Positions 1 through 9,774 of a stretch of DNA of 64,000 nucleotides are shown one piece after another. Numbering within the stretch: position 1 is the first letter of the stretch; every line of letters begins with the position of its first letter. The position numbers and the translations under genes are program-made. This DNA comes from Gemmatimonas sp. UBA7669 (GTDB taxonomy: Bacteria; Gemmatimonadota; Gemmatimonadetes; Gemmatimonadales; Gemmatimonadaceae), in NCBI RefSeq assembly GCF_002483225.1, contig NZ_DLHL01000051.1:209032-273031 (forward strand), written 5' to 3'. The notes under the pieces are model-generated. The model was given only the letters and a program-made list of their open reading frames with translations. It did not search any database and was not told the DNA's origin.

Positions 1-1
1 G

Positions 2-820
2 GCCACCGACACCCTCACGCTGTGGGAAGCGCAGTTCGGAGATTTCGTGAACGTGGCGCAGCCCATCATCGACCAGTTCATCGTGGCCGACCGCGCCAAG
101 TGGGGGCAGGACAGCGGTCTCGTGATGCTGCTGCCGCACGGTTACGAAGGACAGGGCCCCGAGCACTCGAGCGCGCGTCTCGAGCGTTTCCTGCAGCTCT
201 GTGCCGAAGGCAACATGACGGTGGCCTACTGCAGCACGCCGGCGCAGTACTTCCACCTCCTGCGTCGTCAGGCGCTGCGCAAGGCGCGGCGTCCGCTCAT
301 CTGCATGCAGCCCAAGAGTCTCCTGCGTCTGCCGCAGGCCGCGTCGCGGCTCGAAGACCTGGTGCAGGGGGGATTCCAGTCGGTCATCGACGATCCCATT
401 GCCTCGCAGCGCCGCGACGAAGTGCGTCGCATCGTGTTCTGCACGGGCAAGGTGTACTACGATCTCGCGCTCGCGCCGTCGCGCAATCCGGCGGTGGCGC
501 TCGTGCGCGTGGAAGAGTTGTATCCGTGGCCGCACGAGGAGATCCAGCGCATCATGGATCTGTATCCGGCCATCGAGCAGGTGGTGTGGGCGCAGGAAGA
601 GCCCAAGAATCAGGGCGCCTGGACCTATGTGCAGCCGCGCCTGCGCGTCTCGGCCGGTGCTGCGGTGGGCGTGCGCTATGTGGGACGCCCAGAGCGGGCC
701 AGTCCGGCCGAGGGCTTTGCCGATGCGCACCAGACCGAGCAGGCGCGCATCATTGCCACGGTCATGGACACGGGCGAGGTCCCGGCATCCGGTGCCTCGT
801 TGGCGGGGGCGCAGAGCTGA
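2..820 (+). CDS. sucA: 2-oxoglutarate dehydrogenase E1 component, C-terminal part (5' truncated by window)
   Basis: This is the last 272 residues of the thiamine-diphosphate E1 subunit that decarboxylates 2-oxoglutarate in the TCA cycle. The frame is open from base 2 and begins with an LWEAQFGDFVN block, followed by LPHGYEGQGPEHSSAR, the PKSLLR block, GKVYYDL, RVEELYPWP and WAQEEPKNQGAW. These are the successive conserved blocks of the pyrimidine-binding and transketolase-C domains of E1o, and they separate it from pyruvate E1. The usual MTPKSLLR reads CMQPKSLLR here. The stop TGA shares its A with the ATG of the next gene. The N-terminal two-thirds lies outside the window. Confidence 0.95.
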   Translation, partial: ATDTLTLWEAQFGDFVNVAQPIIDQFIVADRAKWGQDSGLVMLLPHGYEGQGPEHSSARLERFLQLCAEGNMTVAYCSTPAQYFHLLRRQALRKARRPLICMQPKSLLRLPQAASRLEDLVQGGFQSVIDDPIASQRRDEVRRIVFCTGKVYYDLALAPSRNPAVALVRVEELYPWPHEEIQRIMDLYPAIEQVVWAQEEPKNQGAWTYVQPRLRVSAGAAVGVRYVGRPERASPAEGFADAHQTEQARIIATVMDTGEVPASGASLAGAQS

Positions 821-3541
821 TGCGCCCGGGCACGGTTGGCACCACGCGAGACGTGGCGCACCGGAGCCTGCTGCAAGTGGTGAGCGCCGCGGCAGTTGCC
901 GCGGCGCTCGTCGTTTGTGCGCTCCCCGCTCGCATGCAGGCCCAGGTGACGCCGGAGCGCGGCGCGGCTGCGTTGGGGTCTACGCTGGCTGGCATTGGGA
1001 CCACGGGGCGTGTGCTCACGGTCGCGGCGCATCCCGACGACGAGGACACCCCGGTTATTGCGTGGTTGGCGCGCGGCCGTCACGTGGAGACGGCCTATCT
1101 CAGTCTCACGCGTGGCGACGGCGGGCAGAATCTCATCGGCAATGAACTGGGCGAAGCGCTGGGTGCCATTCGCACGCAGGAGTTGCTGTCCGCGCGGCGC
1201 ATCGATGGTGGACGGCAGTACTTCACGCGTGCCTATGACTTCGGCTTCAGCAAGAACGCCGAAGAAACCTACGAGCATTGGCCCAAGGATTCGATTCTTG
1301 GCGATGTGGTGCGTGTGGTGCGCGCGTTCCGCCCGCATGTCATCGTGGCCTTCTTCAGCGGCACGCCGCGCGATGGACACGGACATCATCAGGTGTCGGG
1401 GCTGCTGGCGCGCGAAGCCTACGAGCTGGCTGGCGACACGGTTCGGTATCCCGTGCAGGAGTTTGGCTTGCCGTGGACGCCCTCCAAGTTCTACCGCAGC
1501 GCGCGTCAGGTGCCGGACAGCGCGACGCTGCGTATCAACACGGGTGAATACGACCCGCTGCTCGGCCGCAGCTACTATGAGGTGTCGGCCGAGAGTCGCT
1601 CGCAGCACAAGAGTCAGGGCTTTGGCGTGCTGCAGCGCAAGGGCGTGATGTACGCGTATCTCTCGCGTGAAGCCTCGCGTGTGGGGCCGGACGACGCGCG
1701 CAGTGAGCGCTCGCTGTTCGATGGCGTGGACACAACGTGGGCGCCGCTGCGAGGGCAGCTTCCAGCGTCGGCGCAGCCACTGTTGGACTCGGCGCTCGCG
1801 GGTACGGCAGCCGTTCGTGCGGCGTATCGTGCGCAGGATCCGTCAACGATAGTGGAGCCCCTGGCCGAGGTGCTGCGTCAGTGGCGCGCGCTGCGCAACG
1901 CCAGTGGTCGTGGTGTGCCGCTGCTGATTACGTCGCAGCCTGGTCGCCCGTCACGGCTTGGTCCGCGCAACGCACAAGAGGCCAGGCCCGCGCTCTGGGA
2001 CGCGCTGTCCGTCACGGTGGAGCGCACCGAGGAAGCGTTGGCGCTTGCGGCAGGTGTGGCGCTGGAGGCCACGGCCACGCAAGCCACGCTGCCGGTGCGA
2101 GAGGCCGTGAAGGTGGAGGTCAATGATTCGCTGCCCGTCACCGTGCGACTGTTCAATCGGGGGCGTGTACCGGTGCAGGTGAACTTCACCAGCGTGGTTG
2201 GACTGGGTATGCCGTCCGCCTTTGTCCGGAGCGGTGGCGTGCTGGCGCCGGATAGCGCGTTCACCGCTTCCTTGTGGGCGGCGGCGTTTGCCTCCGATTC
2301 GCCATGGTGGCGGGCATACGGCCGCAAGGGCATGGACTGGTTCCAGGCACCCTATCGATGCCCGTGATGAAGTGCAGCAGCAGAGTGAGCGGGCCACGCG
2401 CGTGCAAGCGTCGTTGCTGATTGCGGGCCAGAATCTGACCATCACCGCGCCGGTGGTGTATCGCTGGGCCGATCCGGTGAAGGGCGATCAGCAGCAGCCG
2501 GTGTCGGCCGTGCCGGGCATTACGGTCAATCTGGCCAACTCCATGGAGTACATGCGTGCCGGTGTGCCGGTGGAGCGCATGGTGCCGGTGCGTATCCAGA
2601 GCGCGTATCCGCACGAGGCCAAGGTGCTGGTGCGTCTTGAACTGCCTGAGGGGCTCAAGGCCGATTCGGTGGAGCGGGAGCGTGTGCTGCCGGCCAACGG
2701 CACGGACATTGTGTGGTTCCGCGTGCGCGGCACCGTGAAGGAAGGGCAGCAGCAGTTGGTGGCCCTCGCCATTCACGACGGCGCCATGAGTACAAACTCG
2801 TCGTATCTCATCCAGTACGATCACATCGCGCCCATGCGGCTGTATGGCGGATCGGGCATGTATTTGTCGGCCGTGAACGTGCGGATTCCGGCGCGGGCGC
2901 GTGTGGGCTACATCAAGGGCGTGGGTGACACGGGCTACGAGGCGCTGCAGCAGCTCGACATTCCGGTGGAGGTCATCGAGCCGGCGTTGTTGGCGAGCAT
3001 GAACCTGTCGCGTTTCACGGCCATCGTGGTGGGACCGCGCGCGTACGAAGCCAGCGAGGTGCTGGTGAAGCAGAACCCGCGGCTGCTGGACTTCGCGCGC
3101 GCCGGTGGGACGCTGGTGGTGCAGTACGGCGCGCAGAACATGAACGCGTTGCCGGGCATCACGCCGTATCCGCTGCAGTGGGCGCCGCGTGCGGCGCGCG
3201 TGACCATGGAACAGGCACCGGTCACGCTGCTGCAGTCCACACATCCGTTGCTGACCACGCCCAACAAGATCGGTCCGGCCGACTGGACTGGTTGGGTGCA
3301 GGAGCGGGCCACGTACATGCCGAGTGTGATTGACCGGCGCTATACGCCGCTGCTGCGCATGAACGATCCGGACGAGCCAACCAACGACGGTGGGCTGCTG
3401 GTCACGTCACTGGGCAAGGGGCGCTATGTGTACGTGACGCTGGCGCTGTTCCGGCAGTGGGCGGCCGGTGTGCCCGGCGGGGCGCGCATTCTGGCCAATC
3501 TCGTGAACAGTACGCCGACGCCGGTGGCGCCCAAGATGTAG
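820..3541 (+). CDS. PIG-L/LmbE-family deacetylase with NEW3-like C-terminal region, interrupted by a +1 frameshift
   Basis: The N-terminal part (820-2367) has a signal peptide ending near ARMQAQ (residue 42) and the LmbE zinc motif AAHPDDED (His71, Asp73, Asp74), with a second zinc patch GHGHHQ downstream. This family de-N-acetylates GlcNAc-type or related substrates, here probably in the periplasm. The frame stops at 2365-2367 after MDWFQAPYRCP. The protein continues in the next frame (PIDARDEVQQQ) to 3541, with extracellular beta-sandwich-like and C-terminal glutamine-amidotransferase-like sequence. Deleting one C from the CCC at 2350-2352 restores FQAPIDARDE across the join, so a single inserted base explains the break. 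It may be a real mutation or a sequencing error. Unbroken length would be about 906 residues. The start overlaps the sucA stop. Confidence 0.8.
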
Positions 3542-3574
3542 TTGGCGTGCTCTACTGATTATCGCGGATTGCAC

Positions 3575-3639
3575 GGACAACAACAGAAACCACAGGATGA
3601 ACTCATGTTGTTCTCATCCTGTGGTTTCCTTTGTTGTCC
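3575..3639. terminator. Long inverted repeat between convergent genes, probable bidirectional terminator
   Basis: Two 26-base arms (3575-3600 and 3614-3639) are complementary at about 24 positions around a 13-base loop. The hairpin lies between the stop of the PIG-L gene (+, 3541) and the stop of the symporter (-, 3656), where a two-way terminator is expected. The stem is longer than needed for termination. Its wording (CACAGGATGA / TCATCCTGTGG) resembles palindromic intergenic repeats found in many bacteria. Confidence 0.65.
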
Positions 3640-3655
3640 CTGTCATCCGTGGTAG

Positions 3656-5320
3656 TCAGTTGACCGCTTGCGCCGGCGCACGGCCGCTGCTGAGCAGCAG
3701 CCCCACAACGAAAACCACTACGGCGCCGATCACGTTGTGCCAGAGGAAGCTGACCTGCGGCGCACCAAACGAGACTGCCGCCACGGCGCTCATCCCGGCC
3801 AGGAGGCCCACGAAGGCCCCCAGTGCATTCGCGCGCTTCACCATGGCCAGGAGGAAGACGCCGAGAATGGAGCCGTAGAAGAACGAGCCGAAGCGGTTCA
3901 CCACTTCAATGAGCGAACCGAGCGTGGCGGCATAGCCGGCCACGACCATCGCAAACACACCCCACAGCGCCGTGGCCACGCGGCCGGCGCGCAGCAGGTG
4001 GGCGTCGCTGGCCTCGGGCTTGTACCAGCGCTGATAGAAGTCCACCACGCTGGCCGTGGCCAGCGAATTGAGCTCGGCGGCAATGCTGGACATGGCTGCG
4101 GCCAGTACGGCCGCGAGAAACACGCCGGCAAAGCCCAGCGGCAGGTGGTCGAGCACGAGACGCGGAATGATGTAGTTCACGTCGCGCGGATTTTCGCCTG
4201 TGGCCGCACCGGCGGCGTCGAGGGCGTCCTTGCGCACCGCGTTCACCTGCTGATCGAGTTCTGCAAAGGTCTTGACCGGCGCGGAGCCACCCACGGTGGA
4301 CGCGTCCTGCGCAGCCTGCAGACGCCCCGCCGTGGCAGCCGCGAAGCGCGACTCGAGTTCCGCATAGACGGCCGGCTGCTTCTCGCGGAGCGCGGCGTCG
4401 TGTCGCGGATTGTACAGCATGGGCCCCGGCGAGAAGGTGTAGAAGAGGAACACCAGCACGCCGATGAGCAGAATGAGTGCCTGCAGCGGGATCTTCCAGT
4501 ACGCGCTCATGAGCAGCGATTCGCGGGCCTCGTCCACCGAGCGCGCGGCGAGATAGCGCTGCACCTGACTCTGGTCGGTGCCGAAGTACGACAGCATGAG
4601 AAACGTGCCGCCCAGAATGCCCGACCAAAATGTGTAGGTCTCGGTGAGCGAGAAGGAGAAGTCGAACACCTTGAGGCGTCCGGTGCTACCGGCCACACGC
4701 AGCGCATCATCGAGTGGCACGGGCAGTCGCATGACCAGCACCACAACAATGGCCAACAGGGCGGTCACGATGATGACCATCTGCTTCACGTCGGCCCAGG
4801 CCACGGCCTCCACGCCACCAAGCACTGTGTAGAGAATCGTGGGCACGCCGATGAGCACCACACACCAGGTGAGATCCCATCCGAAGATGGCGGACAGCAC
4901 CACACCCGGCGCGGCAATGATGGTGCCCGCCGACATGCCGCGCGACAGCAGAAACAGCAGACTGGTGAGCGAGCGGGTCTTGGCGTCAAAGCGTCGCTCG
5001 AGATACTCGTAGGCGGTGTAGACCTTGGCGCCATGCAGAAACGGCACCAGCGTCACGCCCAGCAGCACCATGGCAATGGGCAGACCGAAGTAGAACTGCA
5101 CGAAGCGCAGTCCGTCGGTCGCGCCCTGTCCGGTGGTGCCAATGAGGGTGATGGCCGACAGCTGTGTGGCCATGACGCTGAGCCCCACGGCCCACCAGGG
5201 CAGGCTGCGTCCGGCCAGGAAGTAGCCTTCGATATTTTTCGTACCGCGGGTGCGGCGCAGGCCGTCGCCGATGACGACCAGCAGGTACACGGCGACGATC
5301 AGCCAGTTGATCCAATGCAT
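3656..5320 (-). CDS. Sodium:solute symporter (SSS family)
   Basis: A 554-residue polytopic inner-membrane protein of the Na+/solute symporter family, which couples Na+ entry to uptake of a small organic solute. It starts with the typical first helix (INWLIVAVYLLVVIGDG), then GYFLAGRSLPWWAVGLSVMATQLSAIT and TIIGTTGQGATDG-like sequence, the hallmark TM1-TM2 region. About 13 hydrophobic segments follow. A soluble insertion near residues 305-375 (Ala/Glu-rich, between helices) is larger than in short family members. The substrate cannot be read from sequence. It follows a 31-residue membrane ORF by 7 bases and is probably translationally coupled to it. Confidence 0.9.
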   Translation of the reverse strand: MHWINWLIVAVYLLVVIGDGLRRTRGTKNIEGYFLAGRSLPWWAVGLSVMATQLSAITLIGTTGQGATDGLRFVQFYFGLPIAMVLLGVTLVPFLHGAKVYTAYEYLERRFDAKTRSLTSLLFLLSRGMSAGTIIAAPGVVLSAIFGWDLTWCVVLIGVPTILYTVLGGVEAVAWADVKQMVIIVTALLAIVVVLVMRLPVPLDDALRVAGSTGRLKVFDFSFSLTETYTFWSGILGGTFLMLSYFGTDQSQVQRYLAARSVDEARESLLMSAYWKIPLQALILLIGVLVFLFYTFSPGPMLYNPRHDAALREKQPAVYAELESRFAAATAGRLQAAQDASTVGGSAPVKTFAELDQQVNAVRKDALDAAGAATGENPRDVNYIIPRLVLDHLPLGFAGVFLAAVLAAAMSSIAAELNSLATASVVDFYQRWYKPEASDAHLLRAGRVATALWGVFAMVVAGYAATLGSLIEVVNRFGSFFYGSILGVFLLAMVKRANALGAFVGLLAGMSAVAAVSFGAPQVSFLWHNVIGAVVVFVVGLLLSSGRAPAQAVN

Positions 5321-5327
5321 GCGGTAC

Positions 5328-5423
5328 TCAGCTCGCGTAGCGGGACTGCAGCAGCCACAGCAGCACGAGGGTCACGAGCTGCACGCCGAGCACACGAAGG
5401 AGGGTCGTCTGAAAGCGAGACAT
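5328..5423 (-). CDS. 31-residue single-pass membrane protein, probable small accessory subunit of the symporter
   Basis: Translation from ATG at 5421-5423 gives a 31-residue peptide with a basic start (MSRFQTTLLR), one hydrophobic helix (VLGVQLVTLVLLWLLQ) and a short basic tail, ending in TGA at 5328-5330. Only 7 bases separate it from the symporter ATG. Tiny single-helix proteins directly upstream of SSS transporters are known as symporter small accessory proteins, and this one has the right size, position and topology. No clear ribosome binding site precedes it. Function is inferred from context. Confidence 0.65.
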   Translation of the reverse strand: MSRFQTTLLRVLGVQLVTLVLLWLLQSRYAS

Positions 5424-5606
5424 CGCAATAAGTTACACTGCGTACACGAGGGGCGGGCGAGGCCGCGGTCTCCTGCACGGGGTGAACGTCGCCAATTCGA
5501 CAGCCGCGTCCCGTTCGGCTAGATTCGCCGCCGGTGCGCTTGCTGCGAGCGTTCGTGCCAGCATGCGTGCCGCTCCGCCCCTCTCTGCAGCCCCATACCG
5601 GACTCG

Positions 5607-7577
5607 ATGATCGATCAGCCAGCCGTCTGGCTTGAAGCGCTGCCCATGCCCGCGCTGCTTTGCGGGCGCGATGGCTTTGCGCGTGGCATCAATCGAACGG
5701 GGCGCGACGCCTTTGTCTGGGACGCGCGGGCGCCACTGGACCGACAGTCGTGGCGTGTCCTGCTGTTCGGGTTTGGCCAGGCGCTGGTCGAGGCCGTACA
5801 GCAGGTCGCGGCGGGCAGTCTGCCGCAGGGTGAGTTGGAGGTCGAGGGGCCGGGCAGCCGGCGCTATCTCTGCCGAGTCGTGCCCGTCGGCGAGGCGGTG
5901 CTCGTCTCGGCCAGCGACATCACGGCGGAACAGGCAACCAGAGACGCACTGGAGGCGTTGCGCCGCGAGTACCACACGCTCTGGGCCGTCCAGCCGGCCC
6001 GCGTGCTGGTGGCCGATGCGCGTGGGCAAGTGCACAGCGCGCTCGACGACGCGGATCGTTCCGCGAGTCCTGACAACGAAGCGGACACGCTGCGTCGACG
6101 CTGGGAGCAGGAGGCTCCGCACGATCCGGTGCATCACCAGCCCATCGAATGGCTGGAAACGCCGGCCATGCGGGCACTGGGTGGCCAGCAGGTGCACGGC
6201 CAGCGGCTCGAGGTGCGCCGGCCGGAGGGGCGTCGTGTCGTGGAAGCGCACGCGGCCCCCATGCGCGATGCCGATGGCCGAGTGAGCGGCGTGGTGGTGG
6301 TCGAGTGGGACGTCACCGAACTCGCGCGACTCGAGCTGCGCGTGCAGGAGCAGGCGCGCGAGGCAGCCGCCTTGCAGGCACGGGCCGCGTCCACCAGCGA
6401 TTCCATTGAGCGCCTCGTTGAGGAGCGCTCGCAGGCCCTGCTGGCCTCACAGGAAGAACAGGTGCGCGAGCGCCGCCTGGCGGCAGTTGGTCAGTTGGCC
6501 GCGGGTGTCATGCACGATGTCAACAACGCGCTCAATCCCATCATGGCAGCGGCCTATCTGCTGCGCCATCACGCGGAGTCGCCCGAGGCGGTGCGCGACT
6601 ACGCCGATCGCATTCGCAAGGCGGCCGAAATCGGGGCGGCGACGGCGTCACGTGTAGGGCGCTTCATACGGCAGGAGCCGGTGCACGCCGGTGGCGACGA
6701 GGTCATCGACCTGTCGGCGCTGGCCGACGAGGTGGTGGATCTCACGGAACCCATGCGTCTGCGCCGAACAAGCGAGGCCGACGAGGTTCGGGTCGAGCGT
6801 CAGCTCGGCGCCGATGTCCAGACGCGTGGTCTGCCCGGTGAGATTCGCGAGGCGCTGCTGAATCTCGTGCAGAATGCCATCGATGCCATGCCGAATGGCG
6901 GAACGCTCACCCTGCGTACCGCGATCGACGGTAACGAGGTCTGCATTGCCGTCCGCGATACCGGTGTCGGCATGACCGAGGAGGTCCGTGAGCGGGCCTT
7001 CGACCCGTTCTTCAGCACCAAGGGCGCCGGCGGTACCGGGCTCGGCCTTGCCGAGGTGTATGGCATTGCGCGCCGGCATCGCGGGTCGGCGGCCATTACC
7101 TCAGTGCCGGGCCGCGGCACCGAAGTGCTGCTGCGATTCCCTCGTTGGCGGGAGCGCAGCGGGACTCCCACGCCAAGCCAGCCGCTGGAGCCGGCCTTGC
7201 CTCAGCGCATTCTGGTGGTGGAAGACCATGACGATGGACGGGACTTCCTGCGCCGCATTCTCGAGGCCGATGGCCATGCGGTGACCGTGGCGGCCAGTGT
7301 CCGCGAGGGTGAAGCCGCGCTCGAGGCCGCCGGCCCGCCCTTCGACCTGCTGCTTACCGACGTCGGTTTGCCGGATGGCAGCGGCTGGTCGCTGGTAAAG
7401 ACGGCGCGGGCCCGATTCCCGGACCTGCGGGTGGGCGTGATCACCGGCTGGGAGCCCCAGGTTGGCACGTCGGAAGCCCAGGCGGTGGAATTCGTTTTGC
7501 GCAAACCGTTGCGAGCGGCCGAACTCAAGTCGCACATTGCTGCACCCCTCCGTCGCGATACAACCTCCGAGACGTAA
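5607..7577 (+). CDS. Hybrid sensor histidine kinase with PAS-like sensor, HATPase and C-terminal receiver
   Basis: 656 residues. Residues 1-110 and about 120-245 look like two PAS-type sensor regions. A coiled coil (ARLELRVQEQAREAAALQ) leads to the dimerisation H-box GVMHDVNNALNPI with phospho-acceptor His303. The ATPase domain follows: N-box NLVQNAIDAM, G1 DTGVGM and G2 GTGLGLAEV. A receiver domain (about 532-650) carries phospho-acceptor Asp585 in LLTDVGLPDGSG. There is no transmembrane segment, so it is probably cytosolic. Three bases downstream begins an ANTAR regulator, so the pair is probably one signalling unit. The signal sensed is unknown. Confidence 0.9.
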   Translation: MIDQPAVWLEALPMPALLCGRDGFARGINRTGRDAFVWDARAPLDRQSWRVLLFGFGQALVEAVQQVAAGSLPQGELEVEGPGSRRYLCRVVPVGEAVLVSASDITAEQATRDALEALRREYHTLWAVQPARVLVADARGQVHSALDDADRSASPDNEADTLRRRWEQEAPHDPVHHQPIEWLETPAMRALGGQQVHGQRLEVRRPEGRRVVEAHAAPMRDADGRVSGVVVVEWDVTELARLELRVQEQAREAAALQARAASTSDSIERLVEERSQALLASQEEQVRERRLAAVGQLAAGVMHDVNNALNPIMAAAYLLRHHAESPEAVRDYADRIRKAAEIGAATASRVGRFIRQEPVHAGGDEVIDLSALADEVVDLTEPMRLRRTSEADEVRVERQLGADVQTRGLPGEIREALLNLVQNAIDAMPNGGTLTLRTAIDGNEVCIAVRDTGVGMTEEVRERAFDPFFSTKGAGGTGLGLAEVYGIARRHRGSAAITSVPGRGTEVLLRFPRWRERSGTPTPSQPLEPALPQRILVVEDHDDGRDFLRRILEADGHAVTVAASVREGEAALEAAGPPFDLLLTDVGLPDGSGWSLVKTARARFPDLRVGVITGWEPQVGTSEAQAVEFVLRKPLRAAELKSHIAAPLRRDTTSET

Positions 7578-7580
7578 CCC

Positions 7581-8183
7581 ATGTCCGAATTGCCCACGAC
7601 CATCCGCGTGCTGGTTGCCGAAGACAACGCGCTCGAGCGCTCCACCCTGGTGGACCTGCTGGGGGCGCTGGGGCACATGGTGGTGGCCGAGGTCGAGAGC
7701 GGCACGGCGGCCATCGAAAAGGCGCAGCAGTTCACGCCCGACGCGGTGCTGCTGGACATGCACATGCCGGGAGCCAGCGGCGTGCAGGCGGCGGAGGAAA
7801 TCGCCAACGCGCTGCCGGGAACGGCGGTGGTGCTCATCACCGGCGACTTGTCGTTGACACTGTCCACGGCCGACGTGCTGCGCAGCACGGCCGTGGCCCT
7901 CCTGCCCAAGCCCACACCGCCCACCACGCTCGACGCCACGCTGCGCATGGCCGTGACCCGCGCGCGGGAGCTCATCGAGGCCAAGCGTGAAGCGGCCGAA
8001 GCCAAACAGCAGCTCGAGGCACGCAAGCTCATCGAGCGCGCCAAGGGCATTCTCATGCGCCGCACGGGCAGCAGCGAGCAGGAGGCCTATCGCATCATGC
8101 AGCGCAGCAGCCAGGATCGCAGTGTGCGCATGGTCGACATCGCCCGCGCCGTGATCGACAGTGAGCCCGGGATGAAGGTGTGA
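7581..8183 (+). CDS. Response regulator with ANTAR RNA-binding output domain
   Basis: 200 residues. The receiver domain (1-120) has the acidic pair AEDNALE, phospho-acceptor Asp59 in LLDMHMPG and the conserved Lys in LPKP. After a helical linker (RARELIEAKREAAEAKQQLEA) comes the ANTAR signature (residues about 145-195: IERAKGILMRR, EQEAYRIMQRSSQD, MVDIARAVI). ANTAR regulators act after phosphorylation by binding paired RNA hairpins and preventing transcription termination. The gene starts 3 bases after the hybrid kinase stop, pointing to that kinase as its partner. Confidence 0.93.
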   Translation: MSELPTTIRVLVAEDNALERSTLVDLLGALGHMVVAEVESGTAAIEKAQQFTPDAVLLDMHMPGASGVQAAEEIANALPGTAVVLITGDLSLTLSTADVLRSTAVALLPKPTPPTTLDATLRMAVTRARELIEAKREAAEAKQQLEARKLIERAKGILMRRTGSSEQEAYRIMQRSSQDRSVRMVDIARAVIDSEPGMKV

Positions 8184-8190
8184 GGCTGGG

Positions 8191-8210
8191 CTCCGGTCAG
8201 CTGACCGGAG
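8191..8210. terminator. Perfect 20-base palindrome at the junction of convergent genes
   Basis: The sequence CTCCGGTCAGCTGACCGGAG is its own reverse complement. It begins 8 bases after the ANTAR regulator stop and includes the M20 peptidase stop codon (8197-8199). It could form a stem for two-way termination, although it has no loop of its own and no T tract. A dimeric protein-binding site is the alternative. Confidence 0.35.
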
Positions 8211-9684
8211 TGCCGGGCCCGGCCACCCGCTTGACCAGTTCGTAGAGGAACGCGAGGCCATCGTAGTAGCTCTTGACCCGCAGCTTTTCGTTGCGGCCGT
8301 GGGCGTTGGTCTCGCCGGGCGCCGAGAAGATGCCGCTCACCCCGAAGGTCGGAATGCCGGCGTTGCGCAGGCGATAGCCGTCCGTGGCGCCGGTGCTCAT
8401 GGTGGGAATCACCGGAATGTCGCCGAACATCTGCGTGGTCAGCTGCTCGGTGATCCTGAGCAGCGTGGCGTTCACCGGCACCGGCGCGCCGTCGCTGCGA
8501 TCGGCGCGCGACCCCGAAATGGAGACGCTGGTGTCGTTCACGACCCGCTCGAGCGTGGCACGGACCTGCGAGGCCTTGCTGGTCGGCGCGATGCGGCAGT
8601 TCACGTTGGCCGTCACCGTTTGTGGCAGGGCATTGGGCGCATGTCCGCCGTGCAGCATGGTTGCCACACAGGTGGTGCGCAGCATGCTCGCGTACCGCGG
8701 ATCGGTGGAGATGATGCGCGCGGCCGCCGTGTCCCCGGGGTTGGCCACGATGGCCCGCATGGCCGCCGCCAGGGACGGCATTTCCACCTTGGCGGTCTGT
8801 TCGAAGAATGGGCGCGTGATGTCGTTGAGTTCGACGGGGAAGGTGTGTTGCTGCACGCGCAACAGGGCCTGCGCCAGCGAATAGATGGCATTGTCGCGGC
8901 GCGGCACGCTGGAGTGCCCGCCGGTGTTGTGCACCGTGAAGGTGAAGTCTTCATACACCTTCTCGGCGGCCTGAATGGAATGGAACTGCGGCTTGTCGTC
9001 CTTGAGCGTGCCGCCGCCGCCTTCATTGATGGCATATTCGGCGTCGATCAGCGCCCGGTGATTGGCGATGAGCCAGCTCACGCCATTTTGACTGCCGCCC
9101 TCTTCATCGGCCGTGAGCGCGAGAATGAGATCGCGCTCCGGCACCCAGCCCTCGCGCTTGTATCGCAGCAGATTGGCCACGAACATCGAGGCCATGGATT
9201 TGTCGTCCGAGACCCCGCGTCCGAAAAACCACCCGTCTTCTTCGATCAGCGTGAACGGATCGCGCGGCCAGTCGCTGCGGAGGGCCTGCACCACGTCCAG
9301 ATGGGCGAGCAGCAGAATGGGCTTGCCACGTCCCTTGCCGCGGTAGCGCACGACGAGATTCTGCTTCGTTGGTGCGGCGGCTGGCCCCACCAGATGCATA
9401 TCGGCGTCGGGAAACCCTGCTGCACGGAAGTGTGCCGCCATGGCCTGCGCCGCCTTCGTGACCGATCCGACGGAATCGTCGACGGTGTTGATCTCCACCA
9501 TCTCCTTGTAGATCGCGCGCGCGGCGGCCTGATCCGGCGTCAGCGAGGTCGGCGCGCCGGGAGCCCTGGCGCCCGGCAGTTGCGCGGCGCCGGTGTGAAA
9601 CGGTGCGCTGAGCAGCGTCCCGGCAACGGCGGCCAGGGCCAGGGTCCGGCGGGAAGCGTGGAGGCGCGACGGTGGGCAGAGCAT
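8197..9684 (-). CDS. Secreted M20-family metallopeptidase
   Basis: 495 residues with an N-terminal signal peptide (basic SRRT, then LALAAVAGTLLSAPF, AQ cleavage region). It carries M20 zinc-site motifs: LLLAHLDVV (metal His and catalytic Asp), GRGVSDDKSM (bridging Asp) and LTADEEGGS (catalytic Glu and metal ligand). A dimerisation domain is inserted (about 240-350). Proteins of this type hydrolyse dipeptides or N-acyl amino acids in the periplasm. It follows the TonB receptor by 90 bases on the same strand, so it may be read through from that operon or have its own promoter. Confidence 0.88.
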   Translation of the reverse strand: MLCPPSRLHASRRTLALAAVAGTLLSAPFHTGAAQLPGARAPGAPTSLTPDQAAARAIYKEMVEINTVDDSVGSVTKAAQAMAAHFRAAGFPDADMHLVGPAAAPTKQNLVVRYRGKGRGKPILLLAHLDVVQALRSDWPRDPFTLIEEDGWFFGRGVSDDKSMASMFVANLLRYKREGWVPERDLILALTADEEGGSQNGVSWLIANHRALIDAEYAINEGGGGTLKDDKPQFHSIQAAEKVYEDFTFTVHNTGGHSSVPRRDNAIYSLAQALLRVQQHTFPVELNDITRPFFEQTAKVEMPSLAAAMRAIVANPGDTAAARIISTDPRYASMLRTTCVATMLHGGHAPNALPQTVTANVNCRIAPTSKASQVRATLERVVNDTSVSISGSRADRSDGAPVPVNATLLRITEQLTTQMFGDIPVIPTMSTGATDGYRLRNAGIPTFGVSGIFSAPGETNAHGRNEKLRVKSYYDGLAFLYELVKRVAGPGTPVS

Positions 9685-9774
9685 GGCGGTGACGGGCGGC
9701 AGGAAATGAGGGTCGACCTGGCCGAATATCGTACCTCCGTCGTCGTCACGCGAGCGGGCGGGATGGTGAACCGC

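Noticed and set aside
3668..5431. 587-residue open frame on the plus strand
   Set aside because: It is His/Gln/Arg-rich and lies antisense to the symporter; high-GC DNA leaves such frames open. No motif.
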